Shown here: positions 1 through 8,059 of the stretch, in pieces
How the letters are laid out: each line of letters begins with the position of its first letter
How positions within the stretch are numbered: the first letter of the stretch is position 1
Assembly: GCA_031081675.1 (NCBI GenBank)
Contig: JAVHLZ010000008.1
Coordinates: 47,107-90,201 of the forward strand
DNA: 43,095 bases
Reading direction: 5' to 3'
Origin: Armatimonadota bacterium
GTDB lineage: Bacteria > Sysuimicrobiota > Sysuimicrobiia > Sysuimicrobiales > Kaftiobacteriaceae
Notes under the pieces: generated by a model
Seen by the model: only the letters and a program-made list of their open reading frames with translations
Told to the model about the DNA's origin: nothing
Databases searched by the model: none
Translations under genes and position numbers: made by a program

Positions 1-30
1 TCTTCCCTCTTCCTTCTTCCCTCTTCCCTA
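1..30 (-). repeat. Heptamer tandem repeat (GGGAAGA-type)
   Basis: Read on the minus strand, the first 30 bases are TA followed by four 7-nt units: GGGAAGA, GGGAAGA, AGGAAGA, GGGAAGA. It is a pure purine tract on that strand. The first unit supplies the final G of the TAG stop codon of the neighbouring glycosyltransferase. The array touches the window edge and may continue beyond it. Its function is unknown. Confidence 0.7.
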
Positions 31-1017
31 GTGAAGCAAGTTCTGATAGATCGCCCGCAGGCGCTGGCCGACCTGTTCCAGGGAGTGGGCCCGGGCGTAC
101 TCCTGGGCCGCCTCCGCCAGCCGGCGGAACAGCTCCGGATCGTGGGCCAGGGCCCGCAGGCAGGCGGCGAACTGCTCGGGCGTCCGGGCCTTCAGGCAGG
201 TGACCCCGTGCTCAAAGCGCCCCGCAAAGCACTCCGCGTCCCGGAGCACCAGCGGCTTGCCGCAGGCCGCGGCCTCCAGGATGGCCAGCCCTTCGTTCTC
301 CACCGCGCTGGGGAAGAAGAAGACGTCCCCGGCCGCGTAGGCCTCCACCACGTCCTCCACGTACCCCGCAAACCGCACGTTGTCGGGGGCCTGGGCAATG
401 GCGCGCAGCGTCTCCACCTTGGCCGCCCGGTGGACCCGCCCGAACCACACCAGGGTCATCTCGGGCACCTGGCGCCCCGTTTCGATGAACAGGTCCACGC
501 CCTTGCGCAGCAGGGCCAGCCCCACGGCGAAGGGGACGGTGCCGTCCAGACCGAACCGGGCGCGCCCCAGCAGCCGGCGGCGGCGGTCGGGCCTGAACCG
601 CCGCAGGTCCACCCCGTTGCTGACCACCTCGATGGGCCGGTCCAGCTCGTAGCGCCGCAGGACGTCCCGGGCGTAGGGGGAGGGGGCGATGAGCACGTCG
701 GCTTTGCTGTAGAAAAACCGCAGGTACCGCCCCAGGTACGGGGCGATGTGGTCGCTCATGCGGAACGAGTTGGCGAAATCCTCGGCGGTGATGTGGCTGT
801 GGATCAGCACCGGCCGCCGTCCGCTGTACCGCTCCGCCAGGTACAGCGAATACGGACCGATGGAGTGCAGGTGGAGGATATCAAAGGTGTCGCTGGGGTC
901 GGTGGTGACATCCACCCCGGCGCGCGTGAGGGCCCGCACCTGGTTTTCATGCGCCCGGCGGATACCCCCGCTCCACTGGGAGGAGCCGCCGTGCTCCAGG
1001 TACACGCAGACCTTCAT
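28..1017 (-). CDS. GT4-family glycosyltransferase
   Basis: This is a predicted cytoplasmic, GT-B fold, retaining glycosyltransferase of about 329 residues, which would move a sugar from a nucleotide-sugar donor to a lipid, glycan or small-molecule acceptor. Visible marks are the N-terminal strand KVCVYLEHGG, the linker motif VSNGVDLRRFRPD between the two Rossmann-like domains, and the donor-site acidic motif ENEGLAILEAAACGKP (the EX7E motif of GT4). The ATG at 1017 follows a G-rich stretch and gives the normal N-terminus; a TTG seven codons upstream is possible but lacks a ribosome site. It lies 30 bp after the thiI stop and is probably the last gene of iscS-thiI-GT. The acceptor cannot be told from sequence. 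The family call is solid, the substrate is unknown. Confidence 0.85.
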   Translation of the reverse strand: MKVCVYLEHGGSSQWSGGIRRAHENQVRALTRAGVDVTTDPSDTFDILHLHSIGPYSLYLAERYSGRRPVLIHSHITAEDFANSFRMSDHIAPYLGRYLRFFYSKADVLIAPSPYARDVLRRYELDRPIEVVSNGVDLRRFRPDRRRRLLGRARFGLDGTVPFAVGLALLRKGVDLFIETGRQVPEMTLVWFGRVHRAAKVETLRAIAQAPDNVRFAGYVEDVVEAYAAGDVFFFPSAVENEGLAILEAAACGKPLVLRDAECFAGRFEHGVTCLKARTPEQFAACLRALAHDPELFRRLAEAAQEYARAHSLEQVGQRLRAIYQNLLH

Positions 1018-1047
1018 GGGGCGCCCCCCCGCAGACAAGTTTATGCG

Positions 1048-2289
1048 CTAGGAGGGCGCCACTCCTGCGGGGCGGGCCGGTTCCCCGGCGGCCTCCTCTG
1101 CGGACGCCGGCGCCGCCCAGCGGGGGGCAATCACCTGGCGCTCGCTGCGCTCCAGGGCCTCCTGGACCAGGGCCGCCACGTCCAGGGCCCGTTCCGCCTC
1201 TTCGGCTTCGGCCACCGTGGGACGGGTGCGCGGATGGGCCGGAACGAACAGGCTGCAGCAGTCCGGGTGGGGCCGGATGCTGATCTCGTAGGTGCCGATG
1301 GCCCGGGCCCGCGCCATGATCTCCGCCTTGTCGGCCCCGATCAGCGGCCGCAGAACCGGCACGCCGCTACAGGCGTCGATGGCCACCAGGGCCTCCAGGG
1401 TCTGGCTGGCCACCTGGCCCAGGCTCTCGCCCGTGATCAGGGCCAGGGCGCCCTCGCGCCGCGCCAGGACGGTGGCGATCCGCATCATCATCCGGCGCAT
1501 GATCACCACCCGCAGGGGTTCAGGGACGTGGCGCTGGACGGCCCGCTGGATCTCGGTGAAGAACACCACCCACAGGGGCAGCGGCCCGGTGTATTCGGCG
1601 AGGACGGCGCACAGGTCCACCACCTTCTGCCGGGAGCGCTCGCTGGTGAAGGGAAAACTGTGGAAGTGCACGGGGATGATCGTCAGCCCGCGCCGGGCCC
1701 CCAGCCAGGCGGCCACGGGGCTGTCGATCCCGCCGGAGATCAACGCGAGGGCGGTTCCGCCCGTGCCCGCCGGCAGCCCGCCCGGCCCCGGGAGGACCTC
1801 GGAGGTCAGGTAGGCGCGCTCGCGGATCTCGATCCGGATGACCAGGTCGGGATCCTGCAGCCGCACCTCCAGGTCGGGACAGGCGCGCCGCACCGCCTCC
1901 CCTACCTGGCGGTTGATGTCCACGGAGGTGAGGGGGAACCTTTTGTCGGCGCGGTGGGCGTCCACCTTGAATGTGCGGATCGGGCGGCGCTCCCGGGCCC
2001 GCACGGCCAGGGCCACCGCGGCGGCGGTGATGGCGCTCGGCTCGGGCGCCACCACCTCCACGGGGCTGCAGGACACCACCCCGAACACCGTGCCCAGCCG
2101 CCGGGCGGCCTCGGCGGCGTCGCCGTCCACCTCGACGATGACGCGGCCAAACGCCAGCCGCACGTCCGCCCGTCCCACCCCCGCCAGGGCGCGGCGGACG
2201 TTGCGCACCAGCGCGTCCAGGAAGAACTGGCGGTTACCTCCCTTGAGGGCGATCTCCCCGTAGCGCAGCAGGAACGTGGTCATCGCCAC
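1048..2289 (-). CDS. thiI: tRNA 4-thiouridine synthase ThiI
   Basis: ThiI adenylates U8 of tRNA and accepts sulfur from a cysteine desulfurase to make 4-thiouridine; in some bacteria it also feeds sulfur to thiazole synthesis. The 413-residue protein has the N-terminal ferredoxin-like region (LLRYGEIALKGGNR), a THUMP domain at roughly residues 60-165, and a PP-loop ATP pyrophosphatase domain with the signature SGGIDSP at 185-191. The motif HPDCCSLF lies near residue 355. There is no C-terminal rhodanese domain, so it is the short form seen in Bacillus. The gene begins with GTG at 2289 (or ATG at 2283), only 13 bp after the iscS stop, so sulfur donor and acceptor are probably co-transcribed. 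Confidence 0.95.
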   Translation of the reverse strand: MAMTTFLLRYGEIALKGGNRQFFLDALVRNVRRALAGVGRADVRLAFGRVIVEVDGDAAEAARRLGTVFGVVSCSPVEVVAPEPSAITAAAVALAVRARERRPIRTFKVDAHRADKRFPLTSVDINRQVGEAVRRACPDLEVRLQDPDLVIRIEIRERAYLTSEVLPGPGGLPAGTGGTALALISGGIDSPVAAWLGARRGLTIIPVHFHSFPFTSERSRQKVVDLCAVLAEYTGPLPLWVVFFTEIQRAVQRHVPEPLRVVIMRRMMMRIATVLARREGALALITGESLGQVASQTLEALVAIDACSGVPVLRPLIGADKAEIMARARAIGTYEISIRPHPDCCSLFVPAHPRTRPTVAEAEEAERALDVAALVQEALERSERQVIAPRWAAPASAEEAAGEPARPAGVAPS

Positions 2290-2302
2290 CGGCGGATCCG
2301 CC

Positions 2303-3463
2303 TCAACTCACCAGCGCCCGCAGGTCCTCCACGGCGCGGGCAAAGGCCTCGGCGGCCGCGTCCACCTCGTCGACCGTGGTGAATCGGGACAGGCTGATCC
2401 GCACCGTGCAACGGGCCTCCTCGGGGGGCAGACCGATGGCCAGCAGCACGTGGCTGGGCCGGGGGTCGCGGGAATGGCAGGCCGAGCCGGTCGAGATGTA
2501 CACCCCGTCCTGCTCCAGCCGGTGCACCAGCGTCTCCCCCCGCACGCCGGGAACGGTGACGCTGAGAATGTGCGGCGCGGCGCCGTCGTCCGGGGTGTTG
2601 ATCCGCACGTCGGGCAGCCGCTGCAGGCGCGCCCGCAGGCGCGTCTGCAGGGCGCGCATCCGGGCCGCGCCCTCCTCGCGGTCGGCGATCAGCAGCGCGG
2701 CGGCCGCGCCCATCCCGGCGATCCCCGGCACGTTCTCGGTGCCCGGCCGCAGGCCGCGCTCCTGGTCGCCCCCGGCCAGCAGGGGCTCCAGGGAGACGCC
2801 CCGCCGCACGTACAGGGCCCCCACCCCCTTGGGCCCGTGCACCTTGTGGCCGGACAGGGTCATCAGGTCCACCCCCCACGCCGCCGGGCGCAGGGACACG
2901 GTGCCCCAGGCCTGAACCGCGTCCACGTGCAGCAGCGCCCGCCCGCCGGCCGCCCGGTGCCGCAGCACGGCGGCGGCGATCTCCGGGATGGGCTGGATGG
3001 TGCCCAGTTCGTTATTCACCGCCATCACGCTGACCATGGCCGTATCCGGCCGCAGCGCCCGGGCCACCTGCTCCGCCCGCACGCGCCCGGCCCGGTCCAC
3101 CGGCAGCACCTCCAGCTCCCATCCCTGCGGGGCCAGCCGCCGCAGCGTCTCCAGGACCGACGAGTGCTCCACGGCGGTGGTGATCAGGTGCCGCCCGCGT
3201 CGGGCCCGGGCGGCCCCCACCAGGGCGAGGGCGTTGGCCTCGGTCCCTCCCGAGGTGAACACGATCTCCTGCGGGTCCACGCCCACCGAGCGGGCCACCG
3301 CCTCGCGGGCCGCCCGCACCACGCGCTCGGCGGCCACTCCCATCCCGTGCAGGGACGACGGGTTGCCGTAGTCCACCGTGAGTGTCCGGAGAACCGCCTC
3401 CACCACCTGCGGGTGGGGCCGGGTCGTGGCCGCGTTGTCCAGGTAGATCTGCTGCTCTGCCAT
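2303..3463 (-). CDS. iscS: Cysteine desulfurase (IscS/NifS family)
   Basis: This PLP enzyme removes sulfur from L-cysteine as a persulfide and passes it on, here most likely to the adjacent ThiI and possibly to Fe-S assembly. In the 386-residue product I see LDNAATTRP at the start, SGGTEANALA (71-80), the cofactor His in TTAVEHSS, the PLP lysine in SGHKVHGPKG (Lys207), GLRPGTENV, and the active-site cysteine in STGSACHS (Cys329). The ATG at 3463 was chosen because GGAGAG lies just upstream; an earlier GTG at 3481 gives an extension without homology features. It is divergent from the ileS T-box transcript. The assignment is certain at family level; the IscS versus NifS-like subgroup is not settled. 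Confidence 0.95.
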   Translation of the reverse strand: MAEQQIYLDNAATTRPHPQVVEAVLRTLTVDYGNPSSLHGMGVAAERVVRAAREAVARSVGVDPQEIVFTSGGTEANALALVGAARARRGRHLITTAVEHSSVLETLRRLAPQGWELEVLPVDRAGRVRAEQVARALRPDTAMVSVMAVNNELGTIQPIPEIAAAVLRHRAAGGRALLHVDAVQAWGTVSLRPAAWGVDLMTLSGHKVHGPKGVGALYVRRGVSLEPLLAGGDQERGLRPGTENVPGIAGMGAAAALLIADREEGAARMRALQTRLRARLQRLPDVRINTPDDGAAPHILSVTVPGVRGETLVHRLEQDGVYISTGSACHSRDPRPSHVLLAIGLPPEEARCTVRISLSRFTTVDEVDAAAEAFARAVEDLRALVS

Positions 3464-3470
3464 CGCTCTC

Positions 3471-3528
3471 CATTCTAGCACGGGCGGCTCCCGCGTATTG
3501 ACGCTCGATTTTCGCGCGTGCTAGAATG
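3471..3528. promoter_or_regulatory. 12-bp inverted repeat between iscS and ileS
   Basis: CATTCTAGCACG at 3471-3482 and its exact reverse complement CGTGCTAGAATG at 3517-3528 face each other across 34 bp. Each arm contains TAGAAT, a plausible -10 hexamer, on the outward-reading strand. The right arm is the -10 of the ileS promoter. The left arm would place an iscS transcript start almost at the iscS ATG, but no -35 matches it. It could be a repressor operator or a pair of divergent promoters. Confidence 0.6.
3498..3527 (+). promoter_or_regulatory. Sigma-70-type promoter for the ileS T-box transcript
   Basis: TTGACG at 3498-3503 and TAGAAT at 3522-3527 are separated by 18 bp. The start of transcription would fall near 3534, just before the first conserved T-box sequence. 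It resembles the ylxM promoter in this window (TTGACA, 17 bp, TAGAAT). Confidence 0.75.
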
Positions 3529-3537
3529 CGCCACACA

Positions 3538-3820
3538 GCGGCGATGACGGGGACAGTCCCGCCGCCGCCGCGGGTGCAGCGAGCCGGGACGCCGGTGGCA
3601 GCCCGGACCCGCGGGCGGCGGGCGATCGCCCCCGAGGCCGCGCACCCAACGCGCCGACGGTGGCGCCAGTAGGCTGCGCCGGGCTCCTCCCCCGTGACCG
3701 GGAGGACGGAATCGGACCGCGTGGTCCCGTTCCGGACGAGCGCTGAGCCGGTGTGGACGGCTCAGAACGCGGGTGGTACCGCGGGCCTGTCGCCCGTCCC
3801 GAGCGGACGGGCGTTTGCAT
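3538..3820 (+). ncRNA. T-box riboswitch leader of ileS (Ile specifier)
   Basis: A T-box leader senses uncharged tRNA and lets transcription run into the synthetase gene. The conserved parts appear in the expected order: the stem I start GCGATGACGGGGACAGT (3540-3556), an AGCGAGCC..GGTGGCAGCCCGG distal stem I region (3579-3607), ATC at 3625-3627 in the expected specifier position (isoleucine), AGTAGGC near 3669, an antiterminator helix CTGAGCCG/CGGCTCAG (3743-3750/3758-3765), and the hallmark GGGTGGTACCGCG at 3771-3783 that pairs with the tRNA acceptor end. An intrinsic terminator follows. The Ile specifier agrees with the downstream gene. This fills the only stretch over 300 bp without a protein gene. 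Confidence 0.95.
3791..3820 (+). terminator. T-box intrinsic terminator
   Basis: A perfect 9-bp stem, CGCCCGTCC (3791-3799) with GGACGGGCG (3805-3813) around a CGAGC loop, is followed by TTTGCATTGT. It sits directly after the T-box sequence, where the alternative antiterminator fold would compete with it. Confidence 0.85.
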
Positions 3821-3858
3821 TGTGTGGGGGCGTCGTCGCCGCGCGGGAGGGCGTGTCC

Positions 3859-6800
3859 ATGGGAGTGTATCGGCCGGTCCCCGCCAGGGTGGACTTTCCG
3901 GCCCTGGAGCGCGAGATGCTGGCCTGGTGGCAGGCGCACGGCGTGATGGCGCAGTACCTGCGCCGCAACGAGGCGTCGCCCCGGCGGTGGTCGTTCCTGG
4001 ACGGGCCCATCACCGCCAACAATCCCATGGGCGTGCACCACGCCTGGGGGCGGACCTACAAGGACCTGTTCCAGCGCTACAAGACCATGCGCGGGTTCCG
4101 GCAGCGCTACCAGAATGGATACGACTGCCAGGGCCTGTGGGTGGAGGTCAACGTCGAGCGGGAGCTGGGGTTCCGCAGCAAGCGCGACATCGAGCGGTTC
4201 GGGATCGCCCCCTTCGTCAACCTGTGCAAGGAGCGGGTGCTCACCTACGCCGCCCTCATCACCGAGCAGTCCATCCGGCTGGGCATGTGGATGGACTGGG
4301 AGGACCCGGCCCTGCTGCGGCAGCTCGCCGAGGGCATGCGCACCGACCCCGGGCGGCAGATCACCATCCCCGGGCGATTCGGACCGGTCACCGGCACCGT
4401 GGAACAGCTGGTGGGCCGCCTGGGGTCCCCCGAGATCGGGGGGTCGTACTTCACCTTCTCGGACGAGAACAACTACCAGATCTGGGCGTTCCTGAAGACG
4501 TGCTGGCAGCGGGGGCTGATCTACAAGGGGCACGATGTGATGCCCTGGTGTCCCCGGTGCAGCACCGGCATCAGCGAGCACGAGATCGTCACCGAAGGCT
4601 ACCAGGAGATCACCCACCCCGGCGTGTTTCTGCGGTTTCCCCTGCGAGACCGCCCCGGCCGCGCGCTGCTGGTGTGGACCACCACGCCCTGGACGCTGAC
4701 CAGCAATGTGGCCGCGGCGGTGCATCCCGACCTGACCTACGTGGTGGTGCGCCAGGGGGACGAGGAGCTGGTGCTGGCCGAGGGCACCCTGCGCGTGCTG
4801 GACGGCCCCTTCACGGTCGTGGAGCGCCTGCCGGGCAGCCGCCTGGTGGGGTGGCGCTACCGCGGCCCCTTCGACCACCTGCCGCCCCAGCAGGGCATCG
4901 ACCACCGGGTCATCCCCTGGACCGAGGTGAGCGCCGCGGAGGGCACCGGCATCGTCCACATCGCCCCGGGGTGCGGCGCTGAGGACTTCGCCCTCAGCAA
5001 GGAACACGGGCTGCCGGTGATCGCGCCCATCGACGAGTTCGGCGCGTTCGTGGAGGGATTCGGGCCACTGGCCGGGCTGCGGACCGACGAGGCCACCCAG
5101 CCCATCCTCGACCACCTGCGGGCGTCGGGCCTGCTGTACAAGGTGGAGCCCTACACCCACCGGTACCCCGTGTGCTGGCGGTGCGGCAGCGAGCTGGTGT
5201 TCCGGCTCGTGGATGAGTGGTTCATCGCCATGAGCCCGCTGCGCGAGCGGCTGATGGACGTGGCCCGGCGCATCCGGTGGATTCCCGAGTTCGGCCTGGA
5301 GCGGGAGCTGGACTGGCTGCGCAACATGCGCGACTGGATGATCAGCAAGAAGCGCTACTGGGGGCTGGCGCTGCCCATCTACGAATGCGCCCGGTGTGGC
5401 TCGTTCGAGGTCATCGGGTCGGCGGAGGAGCTGCGGGCGCGGGCGGTGGAAGGCTGGGAGGTGTTCGAGGGCCACACCCCCCACCGGCCCTGGGTGGACG
5501 CGGTGAAGATCGCCTGCTCCCGATGCGGCGCGACCACGCCCCGCATTCCCGACGTGGGCAATCCGTGGCTGGACGCCGGCATCGTCCCCTTCTCCACCCT
5601 GGGCTACCGCACCGCGCCCGAGGAGTGGGCCCGGTGGTATCCGGCCGACTTCATCACCGAAAGCTTCCCCGGCCAGTACCGCAACTGGTTCTACTCGCTC
5701 CTGGTCATGGCCACGGTCCTGGACGGCCGCGAGCCCTTCCGGACCTGCCTGGGCTACGCCCTGGTGCGGGACGAGCAGGGCCGGGAGATGCACAAGAGCT
5801 GGGGCAACATGATCGAGTTCAACGAGGCCGCTGACCGCGCGGGCGTGGACGTGATGCGCTGGGCCTACTGCGCCCAGAACCCGGCGGCCAACCTGAACTT
5901 CGGCTACGGCCTGCTGGACGACGTCCGCCGCCGCTTCATCCTGCCGCTGTGGAACGTGGTGTCGTTCTTCACCACCTATGCCGCCCTGGAGTCCCTGGAC
6001 TTCGCGGCGCTGGTGCGCCAGGAGCCGCCCCTGCGGGTGCTGGATCGGTGGCTGCTGTCGCGGCTGACCCACCTGGTGGCCACCGTGGGCGACCGGATGG
6101 ACGACTACGACCCCGCCGGGGCCGCCCGGGCCCTGGAGGCATTCGTGGACGACCTGTCCACCTGGTACGTCCGCCGCAGCCGCCGGCGCTTCTGGAAAAA
6201 CGAGGACGACGCCGACAAGCGCGCCGCCTACTACGCCCTCTACCACACCCTGCGCACCCTGGCGCTGCTGCTGGCGCCCTTCGCGCCGTTCCTGGCCGAG
6301 CGCATCTATCAGGATGTGGTGCGGCCCGCCGACCCGGAGGCTCCCCTCAGCGTGCACCTGTGCGACTTCCCGACTCCCGACCCGGCGCGGATGGACGCAG
6401 ACCTGGAGACCCTGGTGGGGGCCGCCCGGACCCTGGTGGCCCTGGGGCGGGCGGCGCGGGGGCGGGCGCGCATCAAGGTCCGCCAGCCCCTGCCGGCGGT
6501 CCTGCTGGTGACTCGCCACCGCGCCCTGCGCGAGCAGACGGAGCTGCTGGAGCATATCGCCGATGAGCTCAACGTGAAGGCGGTGCGGTTCGTCGACGAT
6601 CCCGCCCCCTACGTGTCCGTGGACGTCTCGGTGCGCTTTGACCTGGCGGGCCCGCGGCTGGGCGCGCGGGTGCAGGAGGTGGCGCGGGCGCTGCGGGCGA
6701 TGGATCCGGCCGACGCCCTGCGCACCCTGGAGCGGGAGGGCCGCCTGGGAGTTCCGGTGGAGGGGGAGACGGTGTGGCTGTCCCGGGATGAGGTGGTGGC

Positions 6801-7146
6801 CCGCCTGCGCGAGGCGCGGGGCTACGCCGCCCAGGGGGAAGGCGGCGAGTTCGCCATCCTGGAGACCACCCTGACTCCCGATCTGGTCCTGGAGGGGCAG
6901 GCCCGGGAACTGGTCCACCAGCTCCAGCTGCTGCGCCGGGAGGCCGGGCTGGCCGTCAGCGACCGCGTGGTCCTCGTCCACGACGGGCAGCTGGGGCCGC
7001 TGCTGGACGCCCACGGCGACTACGTCCGGCGCGAGATTCTCGCGGTGGATGTGCGGGCCGACCCCGCCCGCGCGACCGCCCAGGTCCGGCTGGATGGCCA
7101 GACCGCCCGGGTGGGCCTGATCCGCGTCCCGCCGGGGCAGGTGTAG
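3859..7146 (+). CDS. ileS: Isoleucyl-tRNA synthetase, variant signature motifs
   Basis: IleRS charges tRNA-Ile with isoleucine and edits valine. The 1,095-residue protein has the class I core, a CP1 editing region (LLVWTTTPWTLTSN, then HIAPGCGAEDFALSKEHG), Cys-pair motifs (CPRC near residue 231, CWRCG, CARCG, CSRCG), and an anticodon-binding C-terminal half. The signature motifs are unusual: the HIGH position reads HHAW (60-63, in PMGVHHAWGRT) and the KMSKS position reads EMHKS (643-647, in EMHKSWGN), keeping the second lysine. The ATG at 3859 has GGGAGG eight bases upstream. The Ile-specific T-box supports the specificity. ValRS or LeuRS are less likely. The function is probably normal within a divergent IleRS subfamily. 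Confidence 0.92.
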   Translation: MGVYRPVPARVDFPALEREMLAWWQAHGVMAQYLRRNEASPRRWSFLDGPITANNPMGVHHAWGRTYKDLFQRYKTMRGFRQRYQNGYDCQGLWVEVNVERELGFRSKRDIERFGIAPFVNLCKERVLTYAALITEQSIRLGMWMDWEDPALLRQLAEGMRTDPGRQITIPGRFGPVTGTVEQLVGRLGSPEIGGSYFTFSDENNYQIWAFLKTCWQRGLIYKGHDVMPWCPRCSTGISEHEIVTEGYQEITHPGVFLRFPLRDRPGRALLVWTTTPWTLTSNVAAAVHPDLTYVVVRQGDEELVLAEGTLRVLDGPFTVVERLPGSRLVGWRYRGPFDHLPPQQGIDHRVIPWTEVSAAEGTGIVHIAPGCGAEDFALSKEHGLPVIAPIDEFGAFVEGFGPLAGLRTDEATQPILDHLRASGLLYKVEPYTHRYPVCWRCGSELVFRLVDEWFIAMSPLRERLMDVARRIRWIPEFGLERELDWLRNMRDWMISKKRYWGLALPIYECARCGSFEVIGSAEELRARAVEGWEVFEGHTPHRPWVDAVKIACSRCGATTPRIPDVGNPWLDAGIVPFSTLGYRTAPEEWARWYPADFITESFPGQYRNWFYSLLVMATVLDGREPFRTCLGYALVRDEQGREMHKSWGNMIEFNEAADRAGVDVMRWAYCAQNPAANLNFGYGLLDDVRRRFILPLWNVVSFFTTYAALESLDFAALVRQEPPLRVLDRWLLSRLTHLVATVGDRMDDYDPAGAARALEAFVDDLSTWYVRRSRRRFWKNEDDADKRAAYYALYHTLRTLALLLAPFAPFLAERIYQDVVRPADPEAPLSVHLCDFPTPDPARMDADLETLVGAARTLVALGRAARGRARIKVRQPLPAVLLVTRHRALREQTELLEHIADELNVKAVRFVDDPAPYVSVDVSVRFDLAGPRLGARVQEVARALRAMDPADALRTLEREGRLGVPVEGETVWLSRDEVVARLREARGYAAQGEGGEFAILETTLTPDLVLEGQARELVHQLQLLRREAGLAVSDRVVLVHDGQLGPLLDAHGDYVRREILAVDVRADPARATAQVRLDGQTARVGLIRVPPGQV

Positions 7147-7211
7147 GTCCAGGAGGCGCGCGGCCCGGCGGCCGGGTCTGCGCGGCGCCGAGGCATTCAC
7201 AGGAGCAGCCG

Positions 7212-7934
7212 ATGACCCCTCGCGTGATCGGCGTGTTGGGCGGCCTGGGACCCTGGGCCACCCTGGACCTGTTCGAGAAGATCCTGCGCCTGACGCCCGC
7301 GGAGCGCGATCAGGACCACCTGCGGGTGATCATCGACAACAACCCGCGGGTGCCTGACCGGGGGCCGGCCATCCTGGGCGAGGGGGAGGACCCCACCCCC
7401 GCGCTGGTGGAAGGAGCGCGGACCCTGGAGCGGGCGGGTGCCGACTTCATCGTGATCCCCTGCAACACCGCCCACTACTTCCACGCGTCCATCCAGGCCG
7501 CCGTGGGCATTCCGGTGCTGCACATCATGGAGGAGGTGGCGGCGGCCGCCCGGGCGGAGGTGCCCCAGGTGCGGACCCTGGGCCTGCTGGCGACACCCGC
7601 CACGGTGGCCTCACGCCTGTACCACCACGCGTGCGGGGGCGTCGGGCGCGAGGTGATCGCCCCCGATGCGGCCGGGCAGGAGGTGGTCACCGCTGCCATC
7701 TATGCGGTCAAGGCGGGCCGCCGCGACCGGCGGCTCACCGGGGACCTGCTGGCGGTGGTCCGCGATCTGGTGTCCCGCGGCGCCGGCGCCATCATTCTGG
7801 GCTGCACGGAACTGCCCCTGGTCCTGGACGCCCGGGACCTGCCCGTGCCCCTGCTGGACAGCAACCTCATCCTGGCCCGCGCGGCGGTCCGTCGGGCCCT
7901 GGGCGATCCCGTGCCCTCCGCCTCCCGCCCGTAG
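7212..7934 (+). CDS. Aspartate/glutamate racemase family protein
   Basis: This 240-residue protein belongs to the PLP-independent Asp/Glu racemase superfamily, which inverts amino acids with two cysteines acting as acid and base. Both are present: Cys84 in IPCNTAHYF and Cys198 in ILGCTELPLV. The N-terminus VIGVLGGLGPWATLDLF is typical of aspartate racemase (RacD/YgeA-like) rather than MurI glutamate racemase. An AGGAGC ribosome site precedes the ATG by six bases. It is inserted between ileS and the ylyA-like gene, a place where Bacillus has no such gene. D-aspartate supply for the cell wall or turnover of a related acid is plausible; the substrate is not shown. Confidence 0.85.
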   Translation: MTPRVIGVLGGLGPWATLDLFEKILRLTPAERDQDHLRVIIDNNPRVPDRGPAILGEGEDPTPALVEGARTLERAGADFIVIPCNTAHYFHASIQAAVGIPVLHIMEEVAAAARAEVPQVRTLGLLATPATVASRLYHHACGGVGREVIAPDAAGQEVVTAAIYAVKAGRRDRRLTGDLLAVVRDLVSRGAGAIILGCTELPLVLDARDLPVPLLDSNLILARAAVRRALGDPVPSASRP

Positions 7935-7957
7935 CCGGAGGGCGGGGCGCCACACCC

Positions 7958-7986
7958 TTGCCAACCCGAAGGGCATCGGATACACT
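7958..7986 (+). promoter_or_regulatory. Promoter upstream of the DksA-type gene
   Basis: TTGCCA (7958-7963) and TACACT (7981-7986) are spaced by 17 bp in the gap after the racemase gene, and would start a transcript of about 65 nt leader before the zinc-finger gene, lspA, lgt, rluD and pyrR. Confidence 0.55.
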
Positions 7987-8059
7987 ACCGACGTCACAGA
8001 CGTCCCCGCGCTGCCCCCTGTGCCCGTCGGAGGGGCACGCCGGGGGGAAGGGACGGCGG

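Noticed and set aside
31-2382. A 783-residue plus-strand frame opposite the glycosyltransferase and thiI
   Set aside because: Composition is of the shadow type, and both minus-strand genes have full family motifs.
3543-3556. GGGGACAGTCCC-like sequence as a further copy of the terminal repeat unit
   Set aside because: It is part of T-box stem I and differs from GGGGACAGACCCC; the likeness is by chance.
3694-3858. N-terminal extension of IleRS reaching into the leader
   Set aside because: This stretch is the T-box antiterminator and terminator; the ATG at 3859 has a proper ribosome site.
3475-7200. A 1,241-residue open frame on the minus strand opposite ileS
   Set aside because: It is rich in Gly, Pro, Arg, His and Gln with no domain, and mirrors the codon pattern of ileS; long antisense frames are expected at this GC content.
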